From: Phocaeicola faecicola
GTDB taxonomy: Bacteria; Bacteroidota; Bacteroidia; Bacteroidales; Bacteroidaceae
Assembly (NCBI RefSeq): GCF_013618865.1
Contig: NZ_JABSOE010000001.1
Coordinates: forward strand, 94,503-158,502
Direction: 5' to 3'
Length of the DNA: 64,000 bases
The notes under the pieces are model-generated. The model was not told the DNA's origin, did no database searches, and worked only from the letters and a program-made list of their open reading frames with translations. Numbering within the stretch: the first letter of the stretch is position 1; every line of letters starts with the position of its first letter. Shown here one piece after another: positions 57,597 to 64,000 of this stretch. The position numbers were made by a program, and so were the translations under genes.

Positions 57597-57958
57597 ATCC
57601 CTATCTTGGTTATCAGTTCGTGAATCCTTGCCACCGCCACCTTGCAATCCCACTTTTCATCATGGAAACCTCCGGCATTTGCCTTGTGCGCAAGCTGGTT
57701 GAGATTGTTCGCCATGCCGCAGAGCTGGCGGATGAATCCGGCGTGTTCCTCCGACAGCCGTTCCTTCACATGACCGTTGCGGAAACATTCCCTCATGTAC
57801 TCGCTCGGCGGTACGCCTGCCTCATACGCCCGTGTCAGCAGACGAAAGTAATCGGCAGCCGCCATCTTCACCGCGACACGGTATTTCAGTTTCTCGGTCG
57901 CTTCCTTCTTGGGGCGACCTCCCTTATTACGTTCCTTGTGTTCCTTATCTTGTTCCAT
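57593..57958 (-). CDS. MobC-type relaxosome accessory protein
   Basis: A 121-residue basic protein with a charged N-terminus (RNKGGRPKKEATEKLKYRVAV), a ribbon-helix-helix-like first part and the MobC signature LSEEHAGFIRQLCGMANNLNQ. MobC proteins bind oriT and assist the relaxase. It lies directly after the candidate oriT and overlaps mobA by 4 nt. Confidence 0.87.
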   Translation of the reverse strand: MEQDKEHKERNKGGRPKKEATEKLKYRVAVKMAAADYFRLLTRAYEAGVPPSEYMRECFRNGHVKERLSEEHAGFIRQLCGMANNLNQLAHKANAGGFHDEKWDCKVAVARIHELITKIGI

Positions 57959-58133
57959 ATTTCATTTATTCCATTACGTTAGTGATTATACTGTATAGAC
58001 CAACGGGATGCCACCTCCTTCAACATGGATGGTGGGTAGCAGGCGGTTTCGGTACACCCGAAACACAAACTTGCTACCTCCAAATCCTTAGGGAATGAGT
58101 TTTGAGCAACTCCCGTTTTTCCCATTCGGGAAG
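57959..58133. other. Candidate origin of transfer (oriT)
   Basis: A 175-nt gap upstream of mobC with nested inverted repeats: GGTAGCA/TGCTACC outside and GTTTCGG-TACAC-CCGAAAC inside. Structure and location next to the mob genes fit oriT; the nick site is not identified. Confidence 0.5.
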
Positions 58134-59072
58134 TCATAATCCAATCCCTTTCTTCTTGGGTCTTACGATAGTTCTTGGAGGTGGATTAACTGTTAAATTC
58201 CGACGGATTCCGCAGAGGTAATCGTTCAGGTCTTTGTGTCCGCTGTAGTTATCGGAGAAGTCGCGGATGCGTCCGCTGAACTCCCTTGCCAACTCCCAAT
58301 ACGCCTTTCTTCCTGCCCCGTCATTGTCGAGCAGGCAGTGGATGCGCCCGTACCCGTGCAGCGCATCTATGGCTTTTGGAACATTGGCAACCGAATTGAG
58401 GATGATGTAATCCTGACCGTCAAGGTTCGGCATGGTCGGGCAGTTCCTCATCCGCAACGTGAGGAAGGACAGGTAGTCCATCATGCCCTCGAACACGAGG
58501 CATTTCTCTCTCGGCTCTCCCTGCTGAAGGATATGGCTGATGTCTTTCGGAGCAATGCAGCCCTTGAAGAAACGGTTGCGCACTTCATATCCTCCCGCCA
58601 CATTCGGGAAGCCGATGGCGAAATAGGGCTTGCCGTTATGGATGAAGTGCAGTTCCTTACATTCCGACCTCGCCAAATCGGTGTTTATGCCCCGTTCCTG
58701 CAAGTAATGGAGTAATGCAGGATGGGTAAGTTCTCCAATCTCCAACTGTTGGAAACTCGGTTCGGATGCTTGCTGGCGAAAAGAGAAAGATACGGGACGG
58801 ATGTGTGGAGCCTGTTCCGCTATCTTATTGAGCAGATAAGGCACATAGTCGGAGGCATATAGTTCCCCTGCCAGCGCGATGATGTTGCCACCTCTGCCCA
58901 GCCCGTAATCGAACCACAGGTTACGGTTGGTGTTCACCTTGAACGAGGCTTCCGTTTCCTGACGGAACGGGGATTTGTACCAAAGGCAGTTGCCTTGTTG
59001 CTTTACGGGCGTGTAGCCCAGACTTTGCAGATAGTCTGCGATTCTGATTTGTGTTGCTTCTTGGATGTTCAT
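58134..59072 (-). CDS. Toprim-domain DNA primase (CHC2-like N-terminus)
   Basis: A 312-residue primase common on Bacteroides mobile elements. Residues about 1-90 resemble a CHC2 zinc-finger domain (GNCLWYKSPFRQETEASFKV, NLWFDYGLGRGGNII) but without the full set of zinc ligands. The toprim domain follows with CLVFEGMMDYLSFL and IHCLLDNDGAGRKAYW. It probably makes primers for replication of the transferred strand or circular form. Confidence 0.87.
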   Translation of the reverse strand: MNIQEATQIRIADYLQSLGYTPVKQQGNCLWYKSPFRQETEASFKVNTNRNLWFDYGLGRGGNIIALAGELYASDYVPYLLNKIAEQAPHIRPVSFSFRQQASEPSFQQLEIGELTHPALLHYLQERGINTDLARSECKELHFIHNGKPYFAIGFPNVAGGYEVRNRFFKGCIAPKDISHILQQGEPREKCLVFEGMMDYLSFLTLRMRNCPTMPNLDGQDYIILNSVANVPKAIDALHGYGRIHCLLDNDGAGRKAYWELAREFSGRIRDFSDNYSGHKDLNDYLCGIRRNLTVNPPPRTIVRPKKKGIGL

Positions 59073-59166
59073 GATATATTGTTTCTACGGATTTGATGAT
59101 GACTGTAAAAACGTTGATTTGATGAATAATTGGTGTAATCTGTTTATATTCAATATTATGACCGCT

Positions 59167-59320
59167 CAACATCTTCTCAACAAATCACTCACAAATAGGG
59201 AATCCAACAAACGGTTGCCGTTCCTCCCTCAACATCATTTTTCGATTGTTGAGCATTTGTTGAGAGCGTATGTTGTTTGTTTTCAGCATGGTTATATACC
59301 TGTTCAACAATTCAACAAAA
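59167..59320. repeat. Cluster of CAACA-type short repeats between primase and helicase genes
   Basis: About nine copies of CAACA(A/T) in both directions, including the exact inverted pairs TCTCAACAAAT/ATTTGTTGAGA and CTCAACA/TGTTGAG. The layout resembles iterons of a replication origin or operator. It fills most of the 259-nt gap. Confidence 0.5.
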
Positions 59321-59331
59321 AGAGAAAGATA

Positions 59332-60537
59332 TTATAGGGAATCAAGCTGCTCCCTTGTGACGGTATAGAAACGCCCGACCCTTTTGATAGGCTCATACCT
59401 GCACTCCCGATTGTAGTTGAACTGGTAGGTGGTATAGGTCAGCCCATTGGAGGCAGGAGTGAGTTTCCAACACTCCTGCAAGACTTTCCGTACCTGATGC
59501 TTCTCCACCTTTACCTGCGAGTGTACCAGCAAAAGAAGAATGTCGTTATAACAGAACGAGAAGGTGTCCGTGCCTACACTCTCCATGATATCAAGTATAA
59601 GCTCGTGCATATCTATCTCCAACCGGTTACGGTTGCTGCGGATAATCTTCCGCAAGGCTTCGGTATGCAGCAACGAGGGAGCAAACCACATACGGCTTTC
59701 TTTTTTCGTTGCCATCGTCCTGTGCTGCAAGTGATACAGGAAAGCCGGGATTTCCGTCTTCAGCTTTTGCAGGAAGTCGGTATCATCGGATTGCAGGCGG
59801 TCTATCTTGCGCACCCAATAGCGTGTTTCCCCCGCGTCTATGATTACGGGTAGATACTCGTTGTTGGAGCATAGCACGAACTTGGCGAAGAACGCTATCT
59901 CGTCACGGTCTTTGCCTTTGGCTTCAACCTTGTAGGAGAGTGTGGTGCTGAGGTTCTTCAACCTCTCGCTGTCCTCCCTGCGGTTGAGCAGCACCTCGTC
60001 CACCACGATGAGCAGCTTGCCAGCCCAATCGGAATTGAACTGGCTTCGGAAGTCCTCGTTGGTATTGAAGGTTACATTGTTCTGAAACACGGCTTTCAGG
60101 AAGTTCAGGAACGTGCTCTTGCCCGTGTTGCGTTCTTCCGATACCAATAGCAGGATAGGTAGTTTCTGAACGGGTTGCAGGTAAAGCAGTTGCAGATAGT
60201 CCATTCCCAACTCGTACTGTTCCCCGAAGATGTGGCGTACCAATGATTGGATATGCGGGAAATCGCCCTCCTTTGGTACATGGCCTATCGGCTCGTAGAG
60301 GTTCAGGAACTTGTCCACCACGGGACGGTATTCCACATGGTCGGGAATGGTGCAGAAACCGTCATACTTCGGCACGGTGGCGAGATAGTCCTTGCCATAG
60401 TCCTGCCGAAGTGTCTCGTTGTTCCACACGATGCGCTTTTTCACATAGCCGCCGTTCAGACGGGGCTGGTTCACTAACTTGTAGAGGGTCGTACCCACCC
60501 GGATAAACTCCTCCTTCTCATTCTTTGTCTTTGCCAT
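59332..60537 (-). CDS. Primase-helicase/VirE-like P-loop ATPase
   Basis: A 401-residue protein with an ATPase core: Walker A SEERNTGKSTFLNFL at about 132-146, Walker B KLLIVVDEVLLNRRED and a sensor-like KFVLCSNNEYLPV. It is similar to the helicase part of D5-like primase-helicases and to proteins next to primases on Bacteroides elements. With the toprim primase downstream it forms a probable replication pair. The C-terminus (VEKHQVRKVLQECWKLTP) looks like a winged-helix domain. Confidence 0.83.
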   Translation of the reverse strand: MAKTKNEKEEFIRVGTTLYKLVNQPRLNGGYVKKRIVWNNETLRQDYGKDYLATVPKYDGFCTIPDHVEYRPVVDKFLNLYEPIGHVPKEGDFPHIQSLVRHIFGEQYELGMDYLQLLYLQPVQKLPILLLVSEERNTGKSTFLNFLKAVFQNNVTFNTNEDFRSQFNSDWAGKLLIVVDEVLLNRREDSERLKNLSTTLSYKVEAKGKDRDEIAFFAKFVLCSNNEYLPVIIDAGETRYWVRKIDRLQSDDTDFLQKLKTEIPAFLYHLQHRTMATKKESRMWFAPSLLHTEALRKIIRSNRNRLEIDMHELILDIMESVGTDTFSFCYNDILLLLVHSQVKVEKHQVRKVLQECWKLTPASNGLTYTTYQFNYNRECRYEPIKRVGRFYTVTREQLDSL

Positions 60538-60616
60538 TTACATTTTGCTTAAACCGTTAATAATTAACCGTGTGCAAAGCTACGGCAAGTGACGCGAAAG
60601 CCTGATAAGCAAATCG

Positions 60617-60640
60617 CAGCAGAACGGCGCAAAATTTACA
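60617..60640 (+). repeat. 24-bp repeat, copy upstream of the primase-helicase gene
   Basis: From CAGCAGAACGG to AAAATTTACA, identical to a copy upstream of the integrase; a TAAGCAAA just before it is also shared. It lies 80 nt before the gene start. Confidence 0.75.
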
Positions 60641-60682
60641 CGGCAGGAAAAACTTGCTGTGAATTGCGCGGGAAACAAGAAT

Positions 60683-60741
60683 GGAGCAAATAAAAACAAG
60701 CCCGAAAAAGCATCCATTATAGGTTTGCTCCTTCGGGCTTG
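60683..60741 (-). terminator. Terminator with interleaved second stem (possible pseudoknot)
   Basis: On the minus strand CAAGCCCGAA pairs with TTCGGGCTTG, followed by TTTTTATTT. A second pair, GGAGCAAA in the loop and TTTGCTCC after the T run, is interleaved with it. It ends transcription of the RhuM-like gene or acts as a regulated leader for the primase-helicase gene. Confidence 0.6.
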
Positions 60742-60752
60742 TCGTGGTCATT

Positions 60753-60828
60753 CGTATTGTTGATAAAACAGTAATACGTTTGTTCAACTGACCACCAATA
60801 CGTTTTATCAGCAATACGTTTTATCGGC
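60753..60828. repeat. Iteron-like array
   Basis: Two adjacent 16-bp units AATACGTTTTATC(A/G)GC, a partial unit (AATACGTTTGTT) upstream, and an inverted one (CGTATTGTTGATAAAAC). With the 24-bp repeat and the terminator this accounts for most of the 341-nt gap between the primase-helicase and RhuM-like genes. Confidence 0.65.
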
Positions 60829-60878
60829 AATGGCTTGATATATAAAGAATTGTCAGTTTCACTGCACATGATTAGCCC

Positions 60879-61262
60879 TCATGCCTGATAATTAAATACT
60901 TTCGCACCGTTACTGCCCAGCGAAAAGAAGATACTTGTTTTCTCTTTTCGCAAGTACAGCCTTTTAAGTAAGGCATTACGCACCTGCTCCGCTCCGAAAC
61001 TGTCAATACGGAAAGCAAGCGCGACTATCATCGGGAAACTGAATACATCAGCATTATAGCCGTTCTCCAGCCGGACATATTTCTGCACCTCATACTCTTT
61101 TAATGCTCCACTTTTATATATGGCTCTGATGGCAGAACGGAGTGTCGGGGCGATTATCCCGAACAACTCCACCAATTCCGGTTCGCTCATCCAAATGCTG
61201 GCGACATTCTCCGGCATGGCGATATTGCCGGATTTGCCTATTGTTATGATATTTCTTTTCAT
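60879..61262 (-). CDS. RhuM-like DNA-binding protein
   Basis: A 127-residue protein next to the integrase. IWMSEPELVELFGIIAPTLRSAIRAIYKSG has the helix-turn-helix pattern and NGYNADVFSFPMIVALAFRI the following stretch of RhuM-family proteins. It may regulate excision or be a recombination directionality factor; neither is shown. It lies 16 nt downstream of int and its 3' end faces a terminator. The start at MKRNIITIG is used. Confidence 0.6.
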   Translation of the reverse strand: MKRNIITIGKSGNIAMPENVASIWMSEPELVELFGIIAPTLRSAIRAIYKSGALKEYEVQKYVRLENGYNADVFSFPMIVALAFRIDSFGAEQVRNALLKRLYLRKEKTSIFFSLGSNGAKVFNYQA

Positions 61263-61278
61263 GTCTGCGCTTTCAAGT

Positions 61279-62490
61279 TTATACAAGTTTCATTCTGTCA
61301 CTGATTTTACTTTCCAGCATGGAAAAATCCTTGTCCAACTTCTCCGTGGTTATCTTGGCGTAATGTTGCGTGGTGGTAATTTTTGTATGCCCCAATACTT
61401 TACTTACGCTTTCTATCGGCATACCGTTTGAGATAGCCATCACCGCATACGAGTGGCGGCTCATGTGAAACGTCAGATTCTTGTTTATTCCACACTCTGC
61501 AGCAATCTGTTTCAGCAGGACATTCGTCCAACCATTTCTGTAAACATTGAACAAACGGTTTCCTCTGCGAAACGGTTCGTAACGGTCAATGATTTTACAG
61601 GCACTTTCCATCAACTTCACACGGAACGGGATATTCGTCTTTTGCCGTACCGATGAAATCCACAAACTACCGTTTATAGTGACAAGGTTATCTGTGGTAA
61701 GATTCTTGATGTCAATGAACGATATACCCGTCAGGCATCCAAAAACAAACAGGTCTCGAACCACCGTCATTGCCGGGTCATCAAAACGATGCGCCATGAG
61801 TGTCCGCACTTCTTCCTCCGTGAGAAACTCCCGTTCCTTCGTGCCACCGCTGACATAGCAGTTTGCAAAAGGGTCTCTCGGTATCAGTCCGTTTTTGTGT
61901 GCATGAGTCACAATAGACCTCAACGGGGTACAATACAATCTGATTGTGGACTGCTGCACACCTACCTCATTGCGAAGGTAGATGCAGAACTGGTCGAGAA
62001 AGTCCCCTGTAAGCTCGTTCATGCTGATGTCGTTCCGCTTATAATAATACTTGATGAAATTTGCCACATGGGTACGGGAAATGGAGTGCTTGTATAAGGT
62101 CTCTTTTGTTCTGTCCTTGCCTACACGTTTGGCAAAGTCCGCATTATGCTTATCGAAAGCACGTAGCAATGTTTCATATTCCGTGCCGATACCCTGATAG
62201 GCATTACGTACCATTTCTGCTGTCACGTATGCCTCGCGGTCGGAAATTCGTTGGTAATGTTTGATAATTTGTGCCCTGATGTTGTCAAGCGCAAAATTGA
62301 TGTCCCGCGCCTCTTTGCTCTTACCTTTTACTTTGTTGGCTTTAGTGTCCCATTGTTCCACAGCAATGGAATACTTACAACTGAACTGTGCCTGCGTTCC
62401 GTTGATTGTCACTCGTCCCATGATTGGGACAATACCGTTTTTCTCTTTACTTCTGTTCACGAAGAACAGCACCTTGAATGTTGCTCTCAT
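61279..62490 (-). CDS. int: Tyrosine integrase of the inner element
   Basis: A 403-residue tyrosine recombinase. N-terminal arm-binding part (MRATFKVLFFVNRSKEKNG), a core-binding domain (about 105-200), and a catalytic domain with an Arg in FGCLTGISFIDIKNL, H-x-x-R in FHMSRHSYAVMA, and the nucleophile Tyr in TKITTTQHYAKI followed by a 25-residue tail. It would insert and excise the element at CTACCTCAA. It lies about 260 nt from the right junction and reads inward. The in-frame start further upstream passes through the promoter and is rejected. Confidence 0.92.
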   Translation of the reverse strand: MRATFKVLFFVNRSKEKNGIVPIMGRVTINGTQAQFSCKYSIAVEQWDTKANKVKGKSKEARDINFALDNIRAQIIKHYQRISDREAYVTAEMVRNAYQGIGTEYETLLRAFDKHNADFAKRVGKDRTKETLYKHSISRTHVANFIKYYYKRNDISMNELTGDFLDQFCIYLRNEVGVQQSTIRLYCTPLRSIVTHAHKNGLIPRDPFANCYVSGGTKEREFLTEEEVRTLMAHRFDDPAMTVVRDLFVFGCLTGISFIDIKNLTTDNLVTINGSLWISSVRQKTNIPFRVKLMESACKIIDRYEPFRRGNRLFNVYRNGWTNVLLKQIAAECGINKNLTFHMSRHSYAVMAISNGMPIESVSKVLGHTKITTTQHYAKITTEKLDKDFSMLESKISDRMKLV

Positions 62491-62510
62491 ACTCGTCTGC
62501 TTTTTGGTTG

Positions 62511-62518
62511 CAAAATTA
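62511..62518 (-). promoter_or_regulatory. -7 element of the inner integrase
   Basis: TAATTTTG on the minus strand, 21 nt before the int start; the 24-bp repeat lies 35 nt further upstream. Confidence 0.5.
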
Positions 62519-62552
62519 GTTTCACCTGCGCTAAATGGCTGTAAGCAAACCT

Positions 62553-62576
62553 CAGCAGAACGGCGCAAAATTTACA
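62553..62576 (+). repeat. 24-bp repeat, copy upstream of the integrase gene
   Basis: Identical to the copy in front of the primase-helicase gene, 63 nt before the int start; candidate shared operator or accessory integrase site. Confidence 0.75.
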
Positions 62577-62604
62577 TCTGTCTGTAAAATTGCAGATTTT
62601 TCGG

Positions 62605-62616
62605 GGTTACGATTTG
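62605..62616 (+). repeat. Right copy of the 12-bp repeat, possible integrase arm site
   Basis: GGTTACGATTTG, about 140 nt inside the right junction, same direction as the left copy. Confidence 0.5.
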
Positions 62617-62643
62617 GAAACTCAACTGTTTCTGTAATCTGCG

Positions 62644-62651
62644 TAATTTTG
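62644..62651 (+). promoter_or_regulatory. Possible outward promoter at the right end of the element
   Basis: TAATTTTG on the plus strand, 71 nt before the GTG that opens the right-hand integrase part. Within GTAATTTTGC; no -33 element is clear. Confidence 0.35.
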
Positions 62652-62721
62652 CATTTTTGCTATTCTGCAAAGCTAAGAGAAACATAGATAAAATCACTGG
62701 TACACAAACATTTGTCCTTGT

Positions 62722-63897
62722 GTGTCTTCAAGTGGCGTAAATCGGAGTTTATTCTACCTCAAGCGTCAGGTAGTGAAAAAGGACGGGACAGTTCCCGTCA
62801 TGGGACGCATCACGGTGGACGGCAGCCAGACACAGTTCAGCTGCAAACTGACTGTCGATCCGAAACTGTGGGACACCAAAGGTGGACGTGTCACGGGCAG
62901 AAGCACGGCGGCACTCGAAACGAACCGTATGCTTGACAAGATGCGGGTACGCATCAACAGGCATTATCAGGAAATCATGGAGCGTGACAACTTCGTCACG
63001 GCGGAGAAGGTGAAGAACGCCTTTCTCGGACTGGAACACCGCTACCACACGCTGATGCAGGTGTTCCGCCAGCACAACGAGGACTACGAGAAGCAGGTGG
63101 AGGCAGGCATGAAAGCCAAAGGCACGCTGCTGAAGTACCGCACCGTTTACAAGCACATGCAAGAGTTCCTCGACATCCGCTACCATGTGAAGGACATCGC
63201 CCTAAAAGAGCTTACCCCGGCTTTCATCTCCGACTTCGAGATGTTCCTGCGCACGGACAAGCACTGCTGCACCAATACCGTGTGGCTGTACGTCTGCCCG
63301 TTACGGACGATGGTATTCATCGCCATCAACAACGAGTGGCTGACGCGCGACCCGTTCCGCGAGTATGAAATCAAGAAGGAGGAAACAACACGCAGTTTCC
63401 TGACCAAAGATGAGATCCGCCTGCTGATGGAGGGGAAACTGAAAAACGCCAAACAGGAATTGTACCGCGACCTCTACCTGTTCTGCGCCTTCACGGGGCT
63501 GTCGTTCGCGGATATGCGCAACCTTACGGAAGAGAATATCCGCACCTACTTCGACGAACACGAGTGGATAAACATCAACCGCCAGAAAACGGGCGTGGTG
63601 TCCAACATCCGCCTGCTCGACATCGCCAACCGCATAATCGGCAAATACCGGGGACTGTGCGGGGACGGCAGGATATTTCCCGTTCCGCATTATAACACGT
63701 GCCTTGCCGGTATCCGTGCCGTCGCCAAGCGTTGCGGCATCACCAAGCATATCACGTGGCATCAGAGCCGCCACACGGCAGCCACGACGATATTCCTCTC
63801 CAACGGTGTTCCCATCGAAACGGTCAGCTCCATGCTCGGACACAAGAGCATAAAGACGACGCAGATTTACGCAAGTGCGCCCAGAATGGTCGCTTAA
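62722..63897 (+). pseudogene. Main part of the outer tyrosine integrase, interrupted at both ends
   Basis: From FYLKRQVVKKDGTVPVMG onward this is a Bacteroides conjugative-transposon integrase with its Arg (FCAFTGLSFADMRNL), HxxR (WHQSRHTAATT) and Tyr (KTTQIYA). Its first 13 codons are 10.1 kb away; here a GTG inside the inserted element could supply a new start (MSSSGVNRSL). Directly after the Tyr-Ala it reads SAPRMVA-stop instead of the 20-30-residue tail usual in the family (compare the inner integrase), so the 3' end is also changed. Some catalytic activity cannot be excluded. Confidence 0.8.
62754..62762 (+). repeat. Right 9-bp direct repeat (attR core)
   Basis: CTACCTCAA, identical to the left copy; the outer integrase frame resumes through it. 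Confidence 0.8.
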
Positions 63898-64000
63898 TAA
63901 ATACTTCTTTAGCAAGAAGTTAGGATTGGGTTCGATATAATCCTATCGTCAATCAGTTTATCCAAAGGGGAAACCCGATGGGGAGTGTAGCATACTGATT
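63898..64000. other. Non-coding end of window after the truncated integrase
   Basis: Contains CTTCTT-TAGC-AAGAAG and TAGGATT...ATCCTA inverted repeats. No gene is seen. The sequence does not look like the normal continuation of the integrase and may be the edge of another insertion. Confidence 0.4.

Larger units (their letters stand above)
52651..62762. mobile_element. 10.1-kb mobilizable element inserted in an integrase gene
   Basis: Bounded by exact 9-bp repeats CTACCTCAA, one belonging to the target. Joining the two sides through one repeat restores an open integrase frame (IYYL-KRQVV). Content: XRE gene, BcgI-like modification/cleavage subunit and three specificity modules on the plus strand; mobA, mobC, oriT candidate, toprim primase, primase-helicase, RhuM-like gene and integrase on the minus strand. 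It has no conjugation genes, so it needs a helper element for transfer. The cargo is visibly more A+T rich than the mobilization half and the chromosome. Confidence 0.85.

Noticed and set aside
62643..62652. GTAATTTTGC and the similar GTATTTTTGC at 52848 as CTnDOT-type attachment cores bounding the inner element
   Set aside because: The disrupted integrase frame places the junctions at CTACCTCAA; both sequences are better explained as TAnnTTTG promoter elements.
1..64000. CRISPR arrays, rRNA genes, transposase-type insertion sequences
   Set aside because: No regularly spaced repeats of CRISPR type, no rRNA sequence and no transposase gene was recognised in the window.

Overview
The window is a stretch of a Bacteroides/Phocaeicola-type chromosome (order Bacteroidales) carrying a nested mobile element near its right end. 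The assignment rests on several traits seen together: a fused MurF-alanine racemase, a fused NuoCD in a nuo operon without nuoE, nuoF and nuoG, GSCFA, DUF3316, DUF3822 and DUF349 proteins, many lipoprotein signals, and promoters with the Bacteroidales -7 element TAnnTTTG instead of a sigma70 -10 box. The species cannot be fixed from this sequence alone.

Positions 1-52.3 kb are ordinary core genome. In order they hold: the end of a heparinase II/III-family gene; a minus-strand set (pseudopilin-like protein, DUF3822, rsmD) opposite a UvrD/RecD-like helicase; tRNA-Leu(UAG); a parC-DUF3316-S41 protease set; a MATE exporter; glyS with an FKBP lipoprotein gene; a five-gene operon coding for an RND efflux pump (adaptor, pump, TolC-like channel) followed by its own LytS/LytTR-type two-component pair; a guanine deaminase-like gene; NUDIX; DUF349; mgtE; rsmA opposite a flippase-like gene; pepD; a sulfatase; the nuo operon (A, B, CD, H, I, J, K, L, M, N); trkA with dxs; GSCFA with murF-alr; an XRE-cupin regulator with an acyl-CoA ligase; and a secreted protein of unknown function.

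Positions 52.6-63.9 kb are the accessory part. A 10.1-kb mobilizable element lies inside the 5' end of another element's tyrosine integrase gene. The first 13 codons of that integrase sit on the left and the rest on the right, and the 9-bp sequence CTACCTCAA is repeated exactly at the two junctions. The inner element has its own integrase, a RhuM-like protein, a primase-helicase, a toprim primase, MobC and MobA, a candidate oriT and several repeat arrays. The outer integrase is also abnormal at its 3' end.

The cargo of the inner element is the most interesting part: a small XRE controller-like gene, a BcgI-like fused nuclease/N6-adenine methylase subunit, and a specificity locus made of three consecutive half-subunit (single-TRD) modules. 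The modules are separated by uninterrupted runs of G (G8 and G7). At both junctions a gain of one G joins the neighbouring modules into one reading frame, so the locus looks like a slipped-strand switch that selects which pair of target-recognition domains guides both cutting and methylation. As read here both junctions are out of frame.
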